The notes under the pieces are model-generated. The model searched no databases. It worked only from the letters and a program-made list of their open reading frames with translations, and was not told where the DNA came from. This document shows, piece by piece, positions 1 to 10,107 of a stretch of DNA of 64,000 bases. The stretch comes from Prorocentrum cordatum (Eukaryota; Sar; Dinophyceae; Prorocentrales; Prorocentraceae). The DNA lies in contig CAUYUJ010014763.1 of NCBI GenBank assembly GCA_963575745.1, positions 1-64,000 of the forward strand, in the 5' to 3' direction. Position numbers and translations under genes: made by a program. The number at the start of each line of letters is the position of its first letter. Position 1 is the first letter of the stretch.

Positions 1-44
1 CTCGTCCTCCTCCTCCTCCTCCTCCTCCTCCTCCTCCTCCTCCT
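1..44. repeat. (CTC)n microsatellite at window edge
   Basis: Uninterrupted CTC/TCC triplets run from the start of the window to about position 44. The tract probably continues outside the window. The same triplet on either strand recurs more than a dozen times here. Confidence 0.95.
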
Positions 45-59
45 ATCCTGCCTCCTGCC

Positions 60-861
60 TCCTGCCTCCGCCTTCGCGCGCGCGACCAGAGGAGCGCAGA
101 GGAGGCGACCGCAGCCGAAGAAGGAAAGACGGCACCCGCCCTCCCCGGATAAGATAATTCTGGACGGTGTCCGAGGCCCCATGACTTCCTGGGTCGCCCA
201 ACTTCGAGCATCGCGCCCGGCGATGCGCGACGCGCGATCATCTTCGCGCCCTCGCAAGCCGCGTCGCCCCCTTGGAGACGGTGGGCCGCTCTGGCCCAGC
301 CCACGACGCGCGAAGCGCCATGATCTTCGCACCCACACGGGTGACCTGGACTTCTGGCGGATTCTGCTGCTTCAGCCCAGGCATACCGGTCGAGGAGGAA
401 GCACGGTGGGGTCGGGAAGAGGCGTACCTTAACCACATGGGATCCACACGCGGTGCACGGAATCCGATGCGGATGTTCGCACGCGCCGGCGCGACGTGCC
501 CTTCATGCCGCATAAAGTCTTCCACTAGACTTCGGTTGATGGAACCTTTGTTGAGAAGAGACACGAGACCGACTCGATGCAGAGACTGGTGTCTTGTCTA
601 TCGCCACCCCATGGCGCAGGAAGAAACTCACGGCGTTGGGCGCAGCAGACTCGAGAACTGGCGGCTCACGCACGAGTCCTGAACTCCAGCTGCCAAACCT
701 GGTGGCCCTAGATTGGGACGGGTGCTGCTGTCAAAGCACTGCCTTCGCTTGGTTCCATTTGCGCCGCTTGCAGCATACCGCCGCCAGCAGACTTAGAGAA
801 CGGCGGGGGGGGGGGGGGACAGGCCGGGGAGGGGGGTGAGGGTTGCTGCCTCTTTCTGGGG
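60..861. other. Intergenic, no gene recognised
   Basis: The open frames here are short and overlap on both strands, with no motif or coding character I recognise. A run of about 13 G lies near 806-818. Nothing else stands out. Confidence 0.6.
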
Positions 862-938
862 AACGGTCGAGGAGAAGGAGGAGGAGGAGGAGGAGGAGGA
901 GGAGGAGGAGGAGGAGGAGGAGGAGGAGGAGGAGGAGG
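862..938 (+). repeat. (GGA)n microsatellite, 5' flank of LINE-1
   Basis: About 70 bp of GGA triplets end only 6 bp before the first spliced-leader relic. A tract of the same triplet on the same strand resumes just after the LINE ORF2 stop at about 10108. This suggests that the LINE landed inside one GGA tract. Confidence 0.95.
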
Positions 939-944
939 TGTGTG

Positions 945-966
945 TCCGTAGCCATTTTGGCTCAAG
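945..966 (+). other. DinoSL relic 1 (perfect 22-nt spliced leader)
   Basis: All 22 nt of the dinoflagellate spliced leader are present, starting TCCGTAGCC and ending GGCTCAAG. It is not followed by a GT donor, so it is not an SL-RNA gene. It is followed directly by a second, decayed leader and then by LINE ORF1. The leader is normally added to mRNA in trans, so a genomic copy in front of an ORF implies that a trans-spliced transcript was reverse-transcribed back into DNA. Confidence 0.95.
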
Positions 967-989
967 TCCGTAGCCGTTTCGGGCTCTGG
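967..989 (+). other. DinoSL relic 2 (decayed tandem copy)
   Basis: It begins TCCGTAGCC, as the leader does, then matches the rest with about four substitutions and one inserted base. It abuts relic 1 without a gap. The outer copy is perfect and the inner one decayed, which is the order expected from two successive rounds of trans-splicing and re-integration. Confidence 0.85.
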
Positions 990-1087
990 ACTTGACCTTA
1001 CTGGCGTGGGGGAGTCAGCGGCCCCCGTTTGCGACGCCTCACGACCGGGTCAAGTGAGGTTTTAGATCGATTTGTTTGCCACGCGCT

Positions 1088-2161
1088 ATGTCCACGCCCT
1101 GTTGGGGCTGCGCAGTGTGTGGGTCTCAGAACTATGGGTACCGTAAGCGATGCAGGCAGCCCAATTGTGATGGTCATTGCCCTTCTGGCCCTGTTCCTGG
1201 AAGCACTCCGCCGTGGATCGAGGGTCCCCGTGGGAAGTGGCTGCTGGGACCGCCCGCCGCAAGTGGAGCCTCGGGAAAGGACAAGAGTAAGGGTAAGGGT
1301 GCCGACAAAGGGGGCAAGTCTAAAGGTAAGCTGCCTGCGAAGCCTTCGTCTGCAGGATTTTGGCATATCGGCGATGAACAGTTGCAAGTCTGGCTTTCGA
1401 TGTCGACGGACCAGTTTGATGCAGCTGCAGCCGTTTTGTCTCAAAGTGCTCGGGACAAGCTCAAGCACATTCGCTGGCGAAAGGCGACTGGGCTCCCTGG
1501 GTCCGTGCAACTGGCCCAGGGCGCTCAGCAGCAGGTGGATAAGAAAGCAGATGAACTACTTCGTGCTGAGGGAGCCTTGCGAAAGGCTCGAGACGCCGCC
1601 GCGTCCGCCATGCTGGCCTTCGCCGAGGCCAAGGAGCGGAAGGCCACCGTCGAGGCGGAGCTCGCCGTGCTCAAGGCCGAGCGCGACCGCCTGGCCGTGG
1701 TGGGGGTCGACGCACCGCAGCGGCCCAAGCCGTCGGGCTTTGAGGCCGCCCGCCAGGTGGTGGCCGCGCTGCAGGGCCACCCTGGATGGGAGGCGCAGGT
1801 CGGCGCCAACCTCGCCGCGCCGCTCACCGCGCTGCTCCAGGCGGTGGCCGCGCAGACCCCAGCGCCGCCCCCGTCGGGCGACGTGGAGGCCCCCGATGGC
1901 GAGGGGCCTGCTGCGGGAGCCGCCGCAGCCAAGGCGCCCCAGCAAGCACCAGGCGACGTCGCGATCCACGTGCCCGCCGATGAGGACATCGCCTGGGAAG
2001 AGTTCCTGCGTGAGCAGGACGCTGACATCGGAGGCATGCGCGCGCCCGACGCGGAGAAGCGTCGGGCCCTCGTGGCAGAGCTGCAGGCCGAGGTGGCCAG
2101 CAAGCGGGCGCGTGCTGAGCATGGCGTGGGCGGGGCTGCACCTGCTGTGTCCTCTTCCTAG
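1088..2161 (+). CDS. LINE ORF1: zinc-finger and coiled-coil protein
   Basis: This 357-aa ORF starts at ATG 1088, the first ATG after the leader relics; the upstream TTG in the same frame is not needed. Residues 5-30 carry a cysteine cluster of the form C-x2-C-x2-C with an internal N, then C-x4-C, like a RanBP2-type or LINE ORF1 zinc finger that could bind RNA. A basic, GK-rich linker follows. Residues 130-210 form an alanine- and glutamate-rich heptad region, a likely coiled coil, and the acidic C-terminal third ends in a basic KRARAE segment. LINE ORF1 proteins usually package element RNA, so that role is inferred from position and layout. The frame is intact. Confidence 0.75.
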   Translation: MSTPCWGCAVCGSQNYGYRKRCRQPNCDGHCPSGPVPGSTPPWIEGPRGKWLLGPPAASGASGKDKSKGKGADKGGKSKGKLPAKPSSAGFWHIGDEQLQVWLSMSTDQFDAAAAVLSQSARDKLKHIRWRKATGLPGSVQLAQGAQQQVDKKADELLRAEGALRKARDAAASAMLAFAEAKERKATVEAELAVLKAERDRLAVVGVDAPQRPKPSGFEAARQVVAALQGHPGWEAQVGANLAAPLTALLQAVAAQTPAPPPSGDVEAPDGEGPAAGAAAAKAPQQAPGDVAIHVPADEDIAWEEFLREQDADIGGMRAPDAEKRRALVAELQAEVASKRARAEHGVGGAAPAVSSS

Positions 2162-2655
2162 CCCCGCGGGCGGCATGGCGCACTTCGACATCACCTGGGA
2201 GTGCGAACAGGTGGGCGCCGAGTGGGCGGGGGAGTCGGGCAAGGCCGCGCCCGCCATCCGCCATGAGAGGCAGCACGACGTGAAGCAGCATGGTGACGGC
2301 GGTCTCAGGATTGCGCGCTGCCGACCCGCGCGAGCTGGTGATGGAGATGGGAGAGGGACTTCAGCGTCGACTGGGCCCTCGGCGTCGACTTCTCAGATCG
2401 GGTCGTCTGCAGGAGAGGCACAGCCCCTGGACCGACAAGGCGGCGGCCCCCTGGGAAATAACGCTGCCGAGTCGGGACAGTCGGGAGGCGACGCCTCTCC
2501 TGCCGCTGGGCCGCGTCTATCTGGGTCAGGGCGTAGGGGGGCAGCCGCCTGCTGACATTGCCCCAGGCTCTGGAGACGATGCACACGGCATTCCCCTTCG
2601 TGATGGATTCAAACCGCCAGGCTGCAGCGGCCAGGCGGGGGAGGGGGGGGGCGTG
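2162..2655 (+). other. LINE-1 spacer between ORF1 and ORF2
   Basis: A new ATG at 2175 opens a 126-codon frame to 2555 with no recognisable domain. It may be the start of ORF2 or untranslated spacer. A G-rich run at 2636-2650 marks the site of the foldback insertion. Confidence 0.45.
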
Positions 2656-3804
2656 TGGGTCACTTTACAATCAGAAGCGCACTTTACAACCATATGGGTC
2701 ACTGTACAACCAGCTTACACAATCCGAGAAGGGCACTTTACAACCAGGAAGGGCACTTTACAACCAGGCAAGTAAAACCACATATTGAATTCACGCGTGC
2801 CTTTCCCTGAAACCTCCGTGGGCAAGCGCAAGGGTGGCTTTGGGCTCCTTGAGGCATGTTGGTTGTAAAGTTGCCCATCGCGCACGAAGAAGCACGGCGC
2901 GCGAGTTGGCGATGCGGCGAACTGGTGCGCTATGGCATGTTGCGTGCTGGTGGGCGGATTCGAGTTTTGGCCTGCTCTCTAAGCTCTGCCGGTCAGTTCT
3001 GCCATTGCTTGCTCTGCCTTTTTTCTGACGGGCGAAGGCTAGTCGCGCAGGACATACGAATAAACCATGATCCCGTCCAAGACTGGAGCTGCATGGCAGT
3101 GGAAAGCTGCAGTGGGAGATGTGGTGGTAGCGGGGGCTACAATGGGAACTGCATGGTGTTGGGAAGCTGCGGTGGCAACTGTGGTGGTCGCCAAGCAACG
3201 GTGGGAACTGTGGTGGTAGCTGGGCTGCAATGGGATTTGCGGTAGTAGCGGGGGGTCAGTCGGAATTGTGGAGGTAGCGGGGCTGCAGCGGTAAGCGTGG
3301 TGGTAGCAGGCACAAAGGTGGCGGTGATGCGCTGTCACGGTGGCTCAAGCTGCTGCGCTGGCACGGTGGCTGAGGCTGCTGCCCGAGCAGGATACCTGCG
3401 TTGCTGCGCTGGCACTGTGGCTGACGCTGGAAGAAACGATCTTCGAAATAGTTGCATGCATTCGGAACGTTGAACCTCGATCTTCCAAGACGAGGAGCAG
3501 CAGGGGGCCAACTGGAGCTGGCGCACTGAGCCCCTTGCAGAACACCGTGGGGCTTCAGGGGCCAACGTGGCCCAAGAGACCCGCGGTGTCAATGGCCTAG
3601 TTCCCTGGAGCGCTGGGCCCTTGTGGAGGCCACTGGGCCCGCTTCCTGTGTGACCCCTAAAATGGGCAGCGCGTCGCCCTGAGCCTTCCTACGTACGCTG
3701 TCGCCTTATTCCCGTGCGAGCACGGGGCCCTTGTTGAGGCCGCTTGGCCCCTGCTAGCAAGCCCTGTCTTAGTCTGCTGGGCTCAGAGCGCCAGAGCGTC
3801 CAGG

Positions 3805-3998
3805 CGCTCGGGCTCAGAGGCATCGCTGGGGCCTGCTCAGAGCGCCCAGGCGCTCGGGCTCAGAGGCATCGTTGGGGCCTGCGCGGAGCGTCCAGGGCCT
3901 CGGGCTCAGAGGCATCGCTGGGGCCTGCGCAGAGCGTCCAGGTCCTCGGGCTCAGAGGCATCGCTGGGGCCTGCGCAAAGAGTTCAGGCGCTCGGGCT
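3805..3998 (+). repeat. 46-bp tandem repeat, about four copies
   Basis: The unit starts CGCTCGGGCTCAGAGGCATC and repeats at 3805, 3851, 3897 and 3943 with few differences. It lies inside the foldback element. Confidence 0.9.
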
Positions 3999-4150
3999 CC
4001 AGAGCGCCCACGTGCTCTGGATCACTTTTTCAGAGCGTCCGCGCGCCCTGGAGCACTTTTGAGAGCGCCCACTTGCTCTGGAGCATGTTTCAGAGCGCCC
4101 ACTTGCTCGGCATTTTTCAGAGCGCCCACTTGCTCTGGAGCACTTTGCGG
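3996..4150 (+). repeat. CAGAGCGCCCACTTGCTCTGGAG tandem repeat, about five copies
   Basis: Units of roughly 28-34 bp contain AGAGCGCCCAC, then TTGCTCTGGAGCA and a short T run. They follow the 46-bp repeat directly and share the AGAGCG core with it. Confidence 0.8.
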
Positions 4151-4479
4151 AACGCCCAAACACGCGCGGCCACTCTGAGCTGGTTGTAAAATGGTCCGTT
4201 CTGGTTGTGAAGTGGCCCGTTCTGGTTGTAAAGTGGTCCGTTCTGGTTGTAAAGTGGGCCGTTCTGGTTGCAAAGTGGACGTTCTCGATGAAAAACCATA
4301 CTTTCCAATCCTATGTTGGTTGTAAAGTAACCCATCTGGTTGTAAAGTGGTTGTTCTGGTTGTAAAGAGACCGAATCTCGAGGGGGGGGGGGCGACGGCC
4401 AGCCCCCGCGCCTCCCAGGGGAGGTCGTCGACTGATGCTCAGCCTCCTTCGGGAACGACAGGCCCAGTGTTGGTGGGCG

Positions 4480-5240
4480 GCTTCCAGCGTGAGTTCAAGT
4501 GGAAGGTGCTGACGGTGCGCGTGAATGTTTACTCCAGTTTCGAACCGCTGTTGGAAATGAATTTGGCTAGACAGGCAGAGTTGATCTTTGCGTCAGAAAC
4601 CCACTTGGGGCAGCGCCAGGGTGATGACGCAGCCGGTAAGTTAGTCAAAGCTGGATGGCATGCGTTCGCTCTTCCTGCAGTCGGGTGTGAGCCTGGTCTA
4701 CCTGGATCTGGCGGGCTGCTCACGCTTGTACCTGCTCGACATGGCCTTGGATTCGTGGAAGATGGGAGAACGGACATGGTTGCACCAGGAAGAGCATCAA
4801 TGTCATGTCATGTCATTCTGGCTTTGTGAAGCAGGGCGCTGTCGCGGTGAACGTCTACTTGCACGCGGGGCAGGGTATGTCGCCAGACAATGTTAGTCTC
4901 CTGCTGGACATCGCCGAGCGCGTGCGATGTATAGGCAAGCCGTTCACCATCGGAGGCGACTTCAATGCCACCCCGCAGGAGTTGCAAGAGGCTGGTATCT
5001 ATGATTTTCTGCCGTGCTCGGTGTGGGCCCCACAGGTGGGCACATGTGCACCAGCATGCCATGTGATTGTTTTGTTCCTCGTTTCCAGCCACCTGGTACC
5101 GACCCAGGTGCAGACGGAGCCGTCAATCTCGATGAGTCCCCACACGGCTGTCTCCTTGGATTTGAAGTCGGGTTTGAGCAAGCCGTGGATGCGCGTCATG
5201 CCTGTGCCACGACCGTTTCCAGCAGTTCGCCCGTCAGGGT
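4480..5240 (+). pseudogene. LINE-1 ORF2, APE-type endonuclease domain (frameshifted)
   Basis: The domain reads in two frames that join near 4810, at a short TGTCA tandem repeat where slippage is likely. Visible motifs in order are ASETHLGQ (catalytic Glu), GSGGLLTLV, VYLHAGQG, GGDFNATP (the Asp-x-Asn motif) and SPHTAV (C-terminal His). This is the order of apurinic-like endonucleases that nick target DNA for LINE insertion. A linker of about 230 residues leads to the reverse transcriptase. The family assignment is firm; activity is unlikely with the frameshift unless that is an assembly error. Confidence 0.85.
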
Positions 5241-5925
5241 ACGCCTCGGCCGAATTCAACGATATGTGGGAGCAGATTCGTCAGAGCATGCCCACGGGGC
5301 CAGGAGGAGCTGGGGAATTGTCCAAGGGATGGGAGATGTTCATCAGTGCAGCGGAGCATGAGCGGTGTGATGTATACCAAGCTGAAGAAGACCGCTCGAA
5401 ACATCTCAGCAGAGCGCAGCTTCCTCGTCCTAAGTGGGTTCGCTCTCAGCCCCCCCTGCCGCCGAAGTTCCCGAAGGTGTCCGCCGAGGCCATCTGGTTG
5501 CGGAAGTTGGGTGCATCGATGTCGTTTGCCTCTCCGGTGGGGCAACCAATTGCACGGGTCAATGCGCTTCGAGCGGCGGGCAAATTGTTTCGGGATGTTC
5601 CTGGATGTGTTCGACTGGGTGGTCCTCCCATTGGCAACCTCTGGTGGGCCCTGGTTACCTTCCTCCCCGTCTGGGACCTGGACCCGAAGGTGGTCTACGT
5701 CATGAGTCAGGAGATCAAGAGAGGGGCCTCACGCGTGGCCCGACGTGATTTGCAACGGCGTGCTGCTAAATTCAGGAGGTGGGTCTCGGAACAATCTGCG
5801 GGAGGTGCTGGTGGGCTCCGCGCGCTTTCCAAGGGCCCCCAAGGCTGGCAGAGTAGCTCCATGGACCCTGAGGACCCCACCAAGCCCCTCAATAAGCAGC
5901 AAGAGGTTGACAAGTTGCAGAAAAT

Positions 5926-6878
5926 TTGGGTCGCTGGTGGAAGCTGGGGGAGAAGCATCCCATACTTAGCTGGCCTGTGGATCTTGGGGGGAGGCCCCCT
6001 CGGCCGACGCTCGACTACATGCGCAGGGTCCTGAGGTCCTTCAAGGCCATGTCTGGAATGGGGTTCTGCGCCGTCAGGCCGAGGCAGCTACGCGAGTTGT
6101 GCGACTCCGCGGTCGAATGTTTGATCGACCTGATCACGGCCGTCGAGGCCGCGGCCGAAACCGATGCCGGTTACGAAGGTTGCGTTTTTGGCCAAGCTAT
6201 TGGGCGGGGTCCGCCCCATCGCGCTGCTCCATGTCGTCGCCAGGGTCCAAGCCAGATTGGGATTGCCCATCGCGAGAGAGTGGGAGGTGAAGAAATCTCG
6301 GCATTATTTCTGGGCTGCCCCTGGGAAATCGTGCGAGCGGGCCGTGTGGCAACAGTCGGCGTGGTCCGAATGGACCACGGCGAAAGGCAAAGGGGCCCAG
6401 GCGGGCCTACGGACGTCGGCCCAGGTGATGATGGACCTCCTGAAAGCATTCGAACAGGTTCAGCACCATTGGCTCCTGGAGGCGGCGTTGAGAGCAGGAT
6501 TCCCCCTCTGGCAGTTGCGGCTCCAGGTTCTATTGTGCAGAGCGCCGAGGTTCCTCGCGCTCGGCACCGTAGTCTCGGACGAGCTGCAAGTCGATCAGAC
6601 CATCTTGCCTGGCGACGGATGGGCCACCACTTTCCTCGAGCTTGCCCTACTCCAACCTCTCGATCGAACATGGTCATTCGGACGGTCGGTGGCTCCGTTT
6701 GTGGTGGTTGATGATATTATTCTTCATAGAAATGGCGCGGGTAAGGTCGTCACTCGAGAAATAGTTCAGGCATCTAAGGCGCTGCAACGTGAACAGGATG
6801 CGTGCCAACTACAGCTACATGATGACAAGACGCGCGTGATGTCCAACAGCAGCGAGGTGCGTTCGGATAACCTCATGC
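5926..6878 (+). pseudogene. LINE-1 ORF2, reverse transcriptase domain (frameshifted, interrupted)
   Basis: The frame from 5926 continues the linker and fingers, then shifts near 6160. From 6164 the domain shows LGGVRPIALL (RT motif 1), LLKAFEQV following an Asp (motif A), a weak motif B around LPGDGWATTFLE, and FVVVDDII (motif C, with both catalytic Asp). The Tyr or Ala before DD is replaced by Val. The domain would prime cDNA synthesis on nicked target DNA. It is cut at 6878 by the TIR element, and coding resumes at 7938 in the thumb/connector region. Confidence 0.85.
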
Positions 6879-7932
6879 CCGTGATAATAAACACTAGGGG
6901 ATAATAAAGTTCGGGGTTCAGGGAGAGATAATAAAAGTAGCCCAGCAGACCTCAGCATAATCTCGAAGTAAGAGATGACCAAGAGGAGACCAAGCCGAGC
7001 ACGTTTTGAGACATCCTTGGCGTTTAGTTTTCATAGGAATAACCTCAACAATGGCTCATCCCGCTGGAATGGAGGAAGCTATATATAAAAAAGAAAAATA
7101 AAAATAATAAAGAATGAATTAAAAGAAATGATATGAGGGGGAGAAGGACGAAGAGAAGAAAAAACTCGAGTTTCAAATCTATTAGATTTTGTTTACAAGC
7201 GCTTTATGGATTTTTTTTGTAAGTGCTCGTGTGGGGTAGCTCATGTGCCTCAATTTCCATGGATAATCAACCCCAGGGATAAAAAAGTTCAGGCGGGCGT
7301 GGGGACAGAGAGAAATATAAAAGAAGAAGAATACAGTAGAAGAATAATAAGAAAGAAGAAGAAGAGGATACTAAGAAGAGGACGAAGAAAGGAAAAATCC
7401 AAAGTTCCAAATCTATCAATTTTAATTTACAAGCGTTGTATGAAAATTATTGTTTTTTAGTGCTCGTGTAGGGTAGCTCATGCGCTTCATTTTCCATGGA
7501 TAATCAACCCCAGGGATAAAAAAAGTTCAGGCGAGCGTGAGGACAGATAGAAATATAAAATAAGAAGAGGAAAGTATAATAATAATAAGAAGAGAAGACG
7601 AAGAGAAGAATAAGAAGAGAAGCAGAACGGAAAAATGGAAAGTTCCAAATCTATCCATTTTAATTTACAAACGCTTTATGAGCATTGATTTTTTAAGTGC
7701 TCATGTAGGGTAGCTCATGTGCTCCCCTTTCCATGGATAATCAACCCCAGAGATGAAAAAGTTCAGGCGCGCGCGGGGATAGCAACATCGCTTGATGTTG
7801 CTATCTCAACATAGCGTTTCGAGGTGATAATGAAGTTCGGCCTCAGCGCTCGCCGCCCAATTTGAATTTTGTATAGGGCGACGATAATCAACTCTAAACA
7901 CTGAAGGGGGGGGGTCCCTTTATTATCATCGG
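6879..7932. mobile_element. TIR element with CATGC target duplication, inserted in LINE-1 RT
   Basis: The left end reads CCGTGATAATAAA and the reverse complement of the right end reads CCGATGATAATAAAGGG. CATGC flanks both ends (6874-6878 and 7933-7937), a 5-bp target-site duplication. The 1054-bp interior is AT-rich, unlike the LINE around it, and carries three copies of a ~237-bp repeat. There is no transposase, so it is a non-autonomous DNA element. The sharp drop in GC content against its surroundings suggests a separate origin. Confidence 0.85.
7171..7790 (+). repeat. Three ~237-bp internal repeats of the TIR element
   Basis: Copies begin near 7171, 7403 and 7641 with TTC(C)AAATCTAT, run through a GGGTAGCTCATG box and CCATGGATAATCAACCCC, and end in an A-rich GAAGAAG stretch. 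They diverge by small substitutions. Confidence 0.85.
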
Positions 7933-7937
7933 CATGC

Positions 7938-8435
7938 GGTTATCGCTCGGCAACTTGGTCGCATCGGGGCCCTGGCGTCCAGACATGAAAGAAACCTCGG
8001 GGTTGATTTAACCTGTGGGCGTCGTGTGCTTCGACGGGTCAGACATGAACGGCTTCGTTCGGCGCGGTCGAAAATACGTCGCCTTCGGAGATTTTGTCGT
8101 GGATCCCGTAAGAGAGTGGCGGCTCAGCTTGTGGCGCGTGCAGGAATGGAGGCAGGTGTTTCTCGTGGGGCTTCGGTGACAGGTACCTCGGCTACGGTGC
8201 TGGATTAGATTCGAAGTCTCATGTTTTCGGCGATCGAGAGGCAGGGTGCAGGTAAGTCCAGGACGATGGCGCTCATGCTGGGCAAGGAGCTCGATCCGAT
8301 TTTTCGGGCCACACTGTTCCCAGTCCTTGCTCTCGCGCGTGCTCTGTGGAAAGCTTGGATCCCCGTGAAGGTCGTGCCGGACGGGCTCCTGGGGGCCAAG
8401 AAGGTTCAGATGTGGTCCCAGGTCCAGGGGCCTTA
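7938..8435 (+). pseudogene. LINE-1 ORF2 connector after the TIR insertion
   Basis: Downstream of the duplication the frame gives an Arg-rich stretch (LRRVRHERL... IRRLRRFCR), then GMEAGVSRGASVTGTS, and in a shifted frame KSRTMALMLGKELDPIFRAT. This Arg-rich segment followed by a DP motif is what I expect after the RT thumb in dinoflagellate LINEs. The continuity supports the nested-insertion reading. Confidence 0.7.
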
Positions 8436-8490
8436 GGGGCCGTCAAGCTGCCCCTTCGATCGGATCTCCTGGAAGTTCTCGCACCATGAT

Positions 8491-10066
8491 GTGCTCACCT
8501 GGGTTGCGCACAATGGAATATCTGTGGATATTCGGGGCGTCTCGGCCTGGTACCTCCGGAAACTCCTGGTCCGCGGGATTGAGGCCTGGCAGTGGGCCAA
8601 GATTGCTGGTGCTGAAGGGTGCGAACATCTGGGCAAAGGTGCTGCGACGGCGCCTCTACTTCGGCTTCTGAAAGGTTCGCGGCCCCAGAGCCACCAGTGT
8701 AGGGACCTCGGCAGTTTGGCCTTGCAGGAGCGTGCGTATCTTAGGAGTGCGTTGATTAATGGGCAGTGGCCGATGGCGAGGAAGCGCGAAGCTGGATACG
8801 TAGCGTCGTCTGGTTGTCTCCTCTGCCCTAGGATCGGGCCCCTGGTCCACCGCCACTGCGAGTGTCAGGGGGAGCTTGCGGTAGGCGAGCGCCCCCCCAT
8901 GCCCGACAGGTTTCAGATGTTGCTCGCGAGGCTGCCGCGCCCGCAGGTGGAGTGCCTGCTAGAGCGCGGGCTGTGGCCATCGCCCCCCGCGCCAGACTCA
9001 TTCAAAGTCCCCGGTGATGATTGCGAGACGTGGCAGATGCACGCTGGAGGCGGCATCCTGTGCGCCCGCGAAGCCTTCTTGGACGGCTCGCTATTCGATG
9101 GGGGGTGGGTCGGCGTGAGTTCGGCGGGGTGGGCGATTGTGGTTTTGCATGAAGCTGACCCGCTGGGAATCAGCGATGTGGTGCACGGCAGGTTGCCGTT
9201 CGCCCATCGTGACATCGATGGTGCAGAGTTGTTTGCACTTGTCAAGTTGTTGCGAGTCTCTGTTCCGCCCATCTGTGCGGTCACGGACTCGAAGTCCTCA
9301 AGGGACGACGACCTATTCTGCGGCTTGGGCCGAACTCTGGCGTGTTTTCTGGGCCGCCCTGGAGGACTTCGGAGGGATTGAGCCCCAGGGGCTCCAGGTT
9401 CGGAGGGTCCGTGCTCATCTTTCCGAAGCTGACGTCGAGAGCGGACGGATTTCTCGCCGCGATCGGTTCGGGAATTTTGCGGGCGACATCTGGGCGAAGT
9501 TCGCGGCCAACCGAAGTAGGCTGGCGGCAGCAGATCGAGAGAGATTCCAGCTCGCGCAAGTTCTGGTCGAGGACGTGGCTCATTTCATTGTGCGAGCTGG
9601 GGCCTCCGTGAATTCTCAAGATACCGTTCTGTTGAGGCCTGGCGCCAGGCCCAACAAGGCGCCTGTGTTGCAGTTGGTGTTTCCCAAGCTTGGCCACGAG
9701 CTGATCGGCCCCGAGGGGGCCAGGTGGTGCATGCGGTGCCGTGTTCGTTCGCCCTCGAAGGCGGAGTGCCCTGGTGCCGTCGTGTCGCGGGCCGTGGAGG
9801 CCAACCGTCGGATCATTGCTGACGGACTCAATGGCCACAAGCTTGTGCGTTTTGTGACGGATCAGGCGCTCGACCGCCACCACTTTGCGGTGGTCGGGTG
9901 CCAGGGCTGCGGAGCTGCCACGTCTGTGCAGCTCAAATATTTGTCCCGACCCTGCACAAAGCCAGGGGTCCACGGGGCTCGGGCCATAAGGGCCATGGAG
10001 GGGGGCTACGTCCCTCACGTGAAGGGGGCTAAGGTGCGCACCTCAGTGGTGGCCCTGGGCCCCTAG
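8491..10066 (+). pseudogene. LINE-1 ORF2 C-terminus: zinc knuckle, RNase H, zinc-binding tail
   Basis: From 8491 the frame shows a zinc knuckle CLLCPRIGPLVHRHCEC, then RNase H motifs FLDGS (first Asp), AELFAL (Glu) and AVTDSKS (second Asp). A frameshift near 9310 moves to the frame ending at 10066, which holds RVRAHLSEAD and GNFAGDIWAK (last Asp). The tail carries WCMRCR and CQGCGAA cysteine pairs and ends at a TAG. RNase H would remove the RNA strand during second-strand synthesis. All four RNase H acidic residues can be seen. Confidence 0.85.
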
Positions 10067-10107
10067 TCAGCGGTGCGTGCACGGACGTGCGCGCGCTACC
10101 CTCGGGG

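Larger units (their letters stand above)
2656..4367. mobile_element. Foldback element with subterminal CACTTTACAACC repeats, inserted in LINE-1
   Basis: The left end (2656-2775) carries several copies of ACTTTACAACCAG spaced by about 20 bp. The right end (4181-4367) carries about eight copies of the reverse complement, GGTTGTAAAGTG, usually spaced by TCCGTTCT or similar. The core contains a TGGTGGTAGC-rich degenerate tract (3080-3420), a 46-bp tandem repeat (3805-3998) and a roughly 30-bp repeat (3996-4150). No transposase ORF is visible. Both outer edges lie in GA(G)n runs, so a target duplication cannot be told from the G-run. It separates LINE ORF1 from the endonuclease. Confidence 0.7.
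945..10066 (+). mobile_element. LINE-1: near full-length dinoflagellate LINE retrotransposon with nested insertions
   Basis: The span holds, in order, two DinoSL relics, ORF1 (1088-2161), a spacer, a foldback insertion (2656-4367), the ORF2 endonuclease (about 4480-5240), the reverse transcriptase (about 5930-6878), a TIR element (6879-7932), the ORF2 connector (7938-8435), and a zinc knuckle, RNase H and C-terminal zinc-binding tail ending at 10066. This order is that of an APE-type LINE. ORF2 is broken by frameshifts near 4810, 6020-6160, 8210-8490 and 9310, so the copy is dead or contains assembly indels. It lies between two GGA microsatellites, which points to a microsatellite target. Without its two insertions it would be about 6.4 kb. 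Confidence 0.9.

Noticed and set aside
945-989. SL-RNA gene
   Set aside because: No GT donor follows the leader, and no SL-RNA intron or Sm-like site is seen; a second relic and a LINE follow instead.
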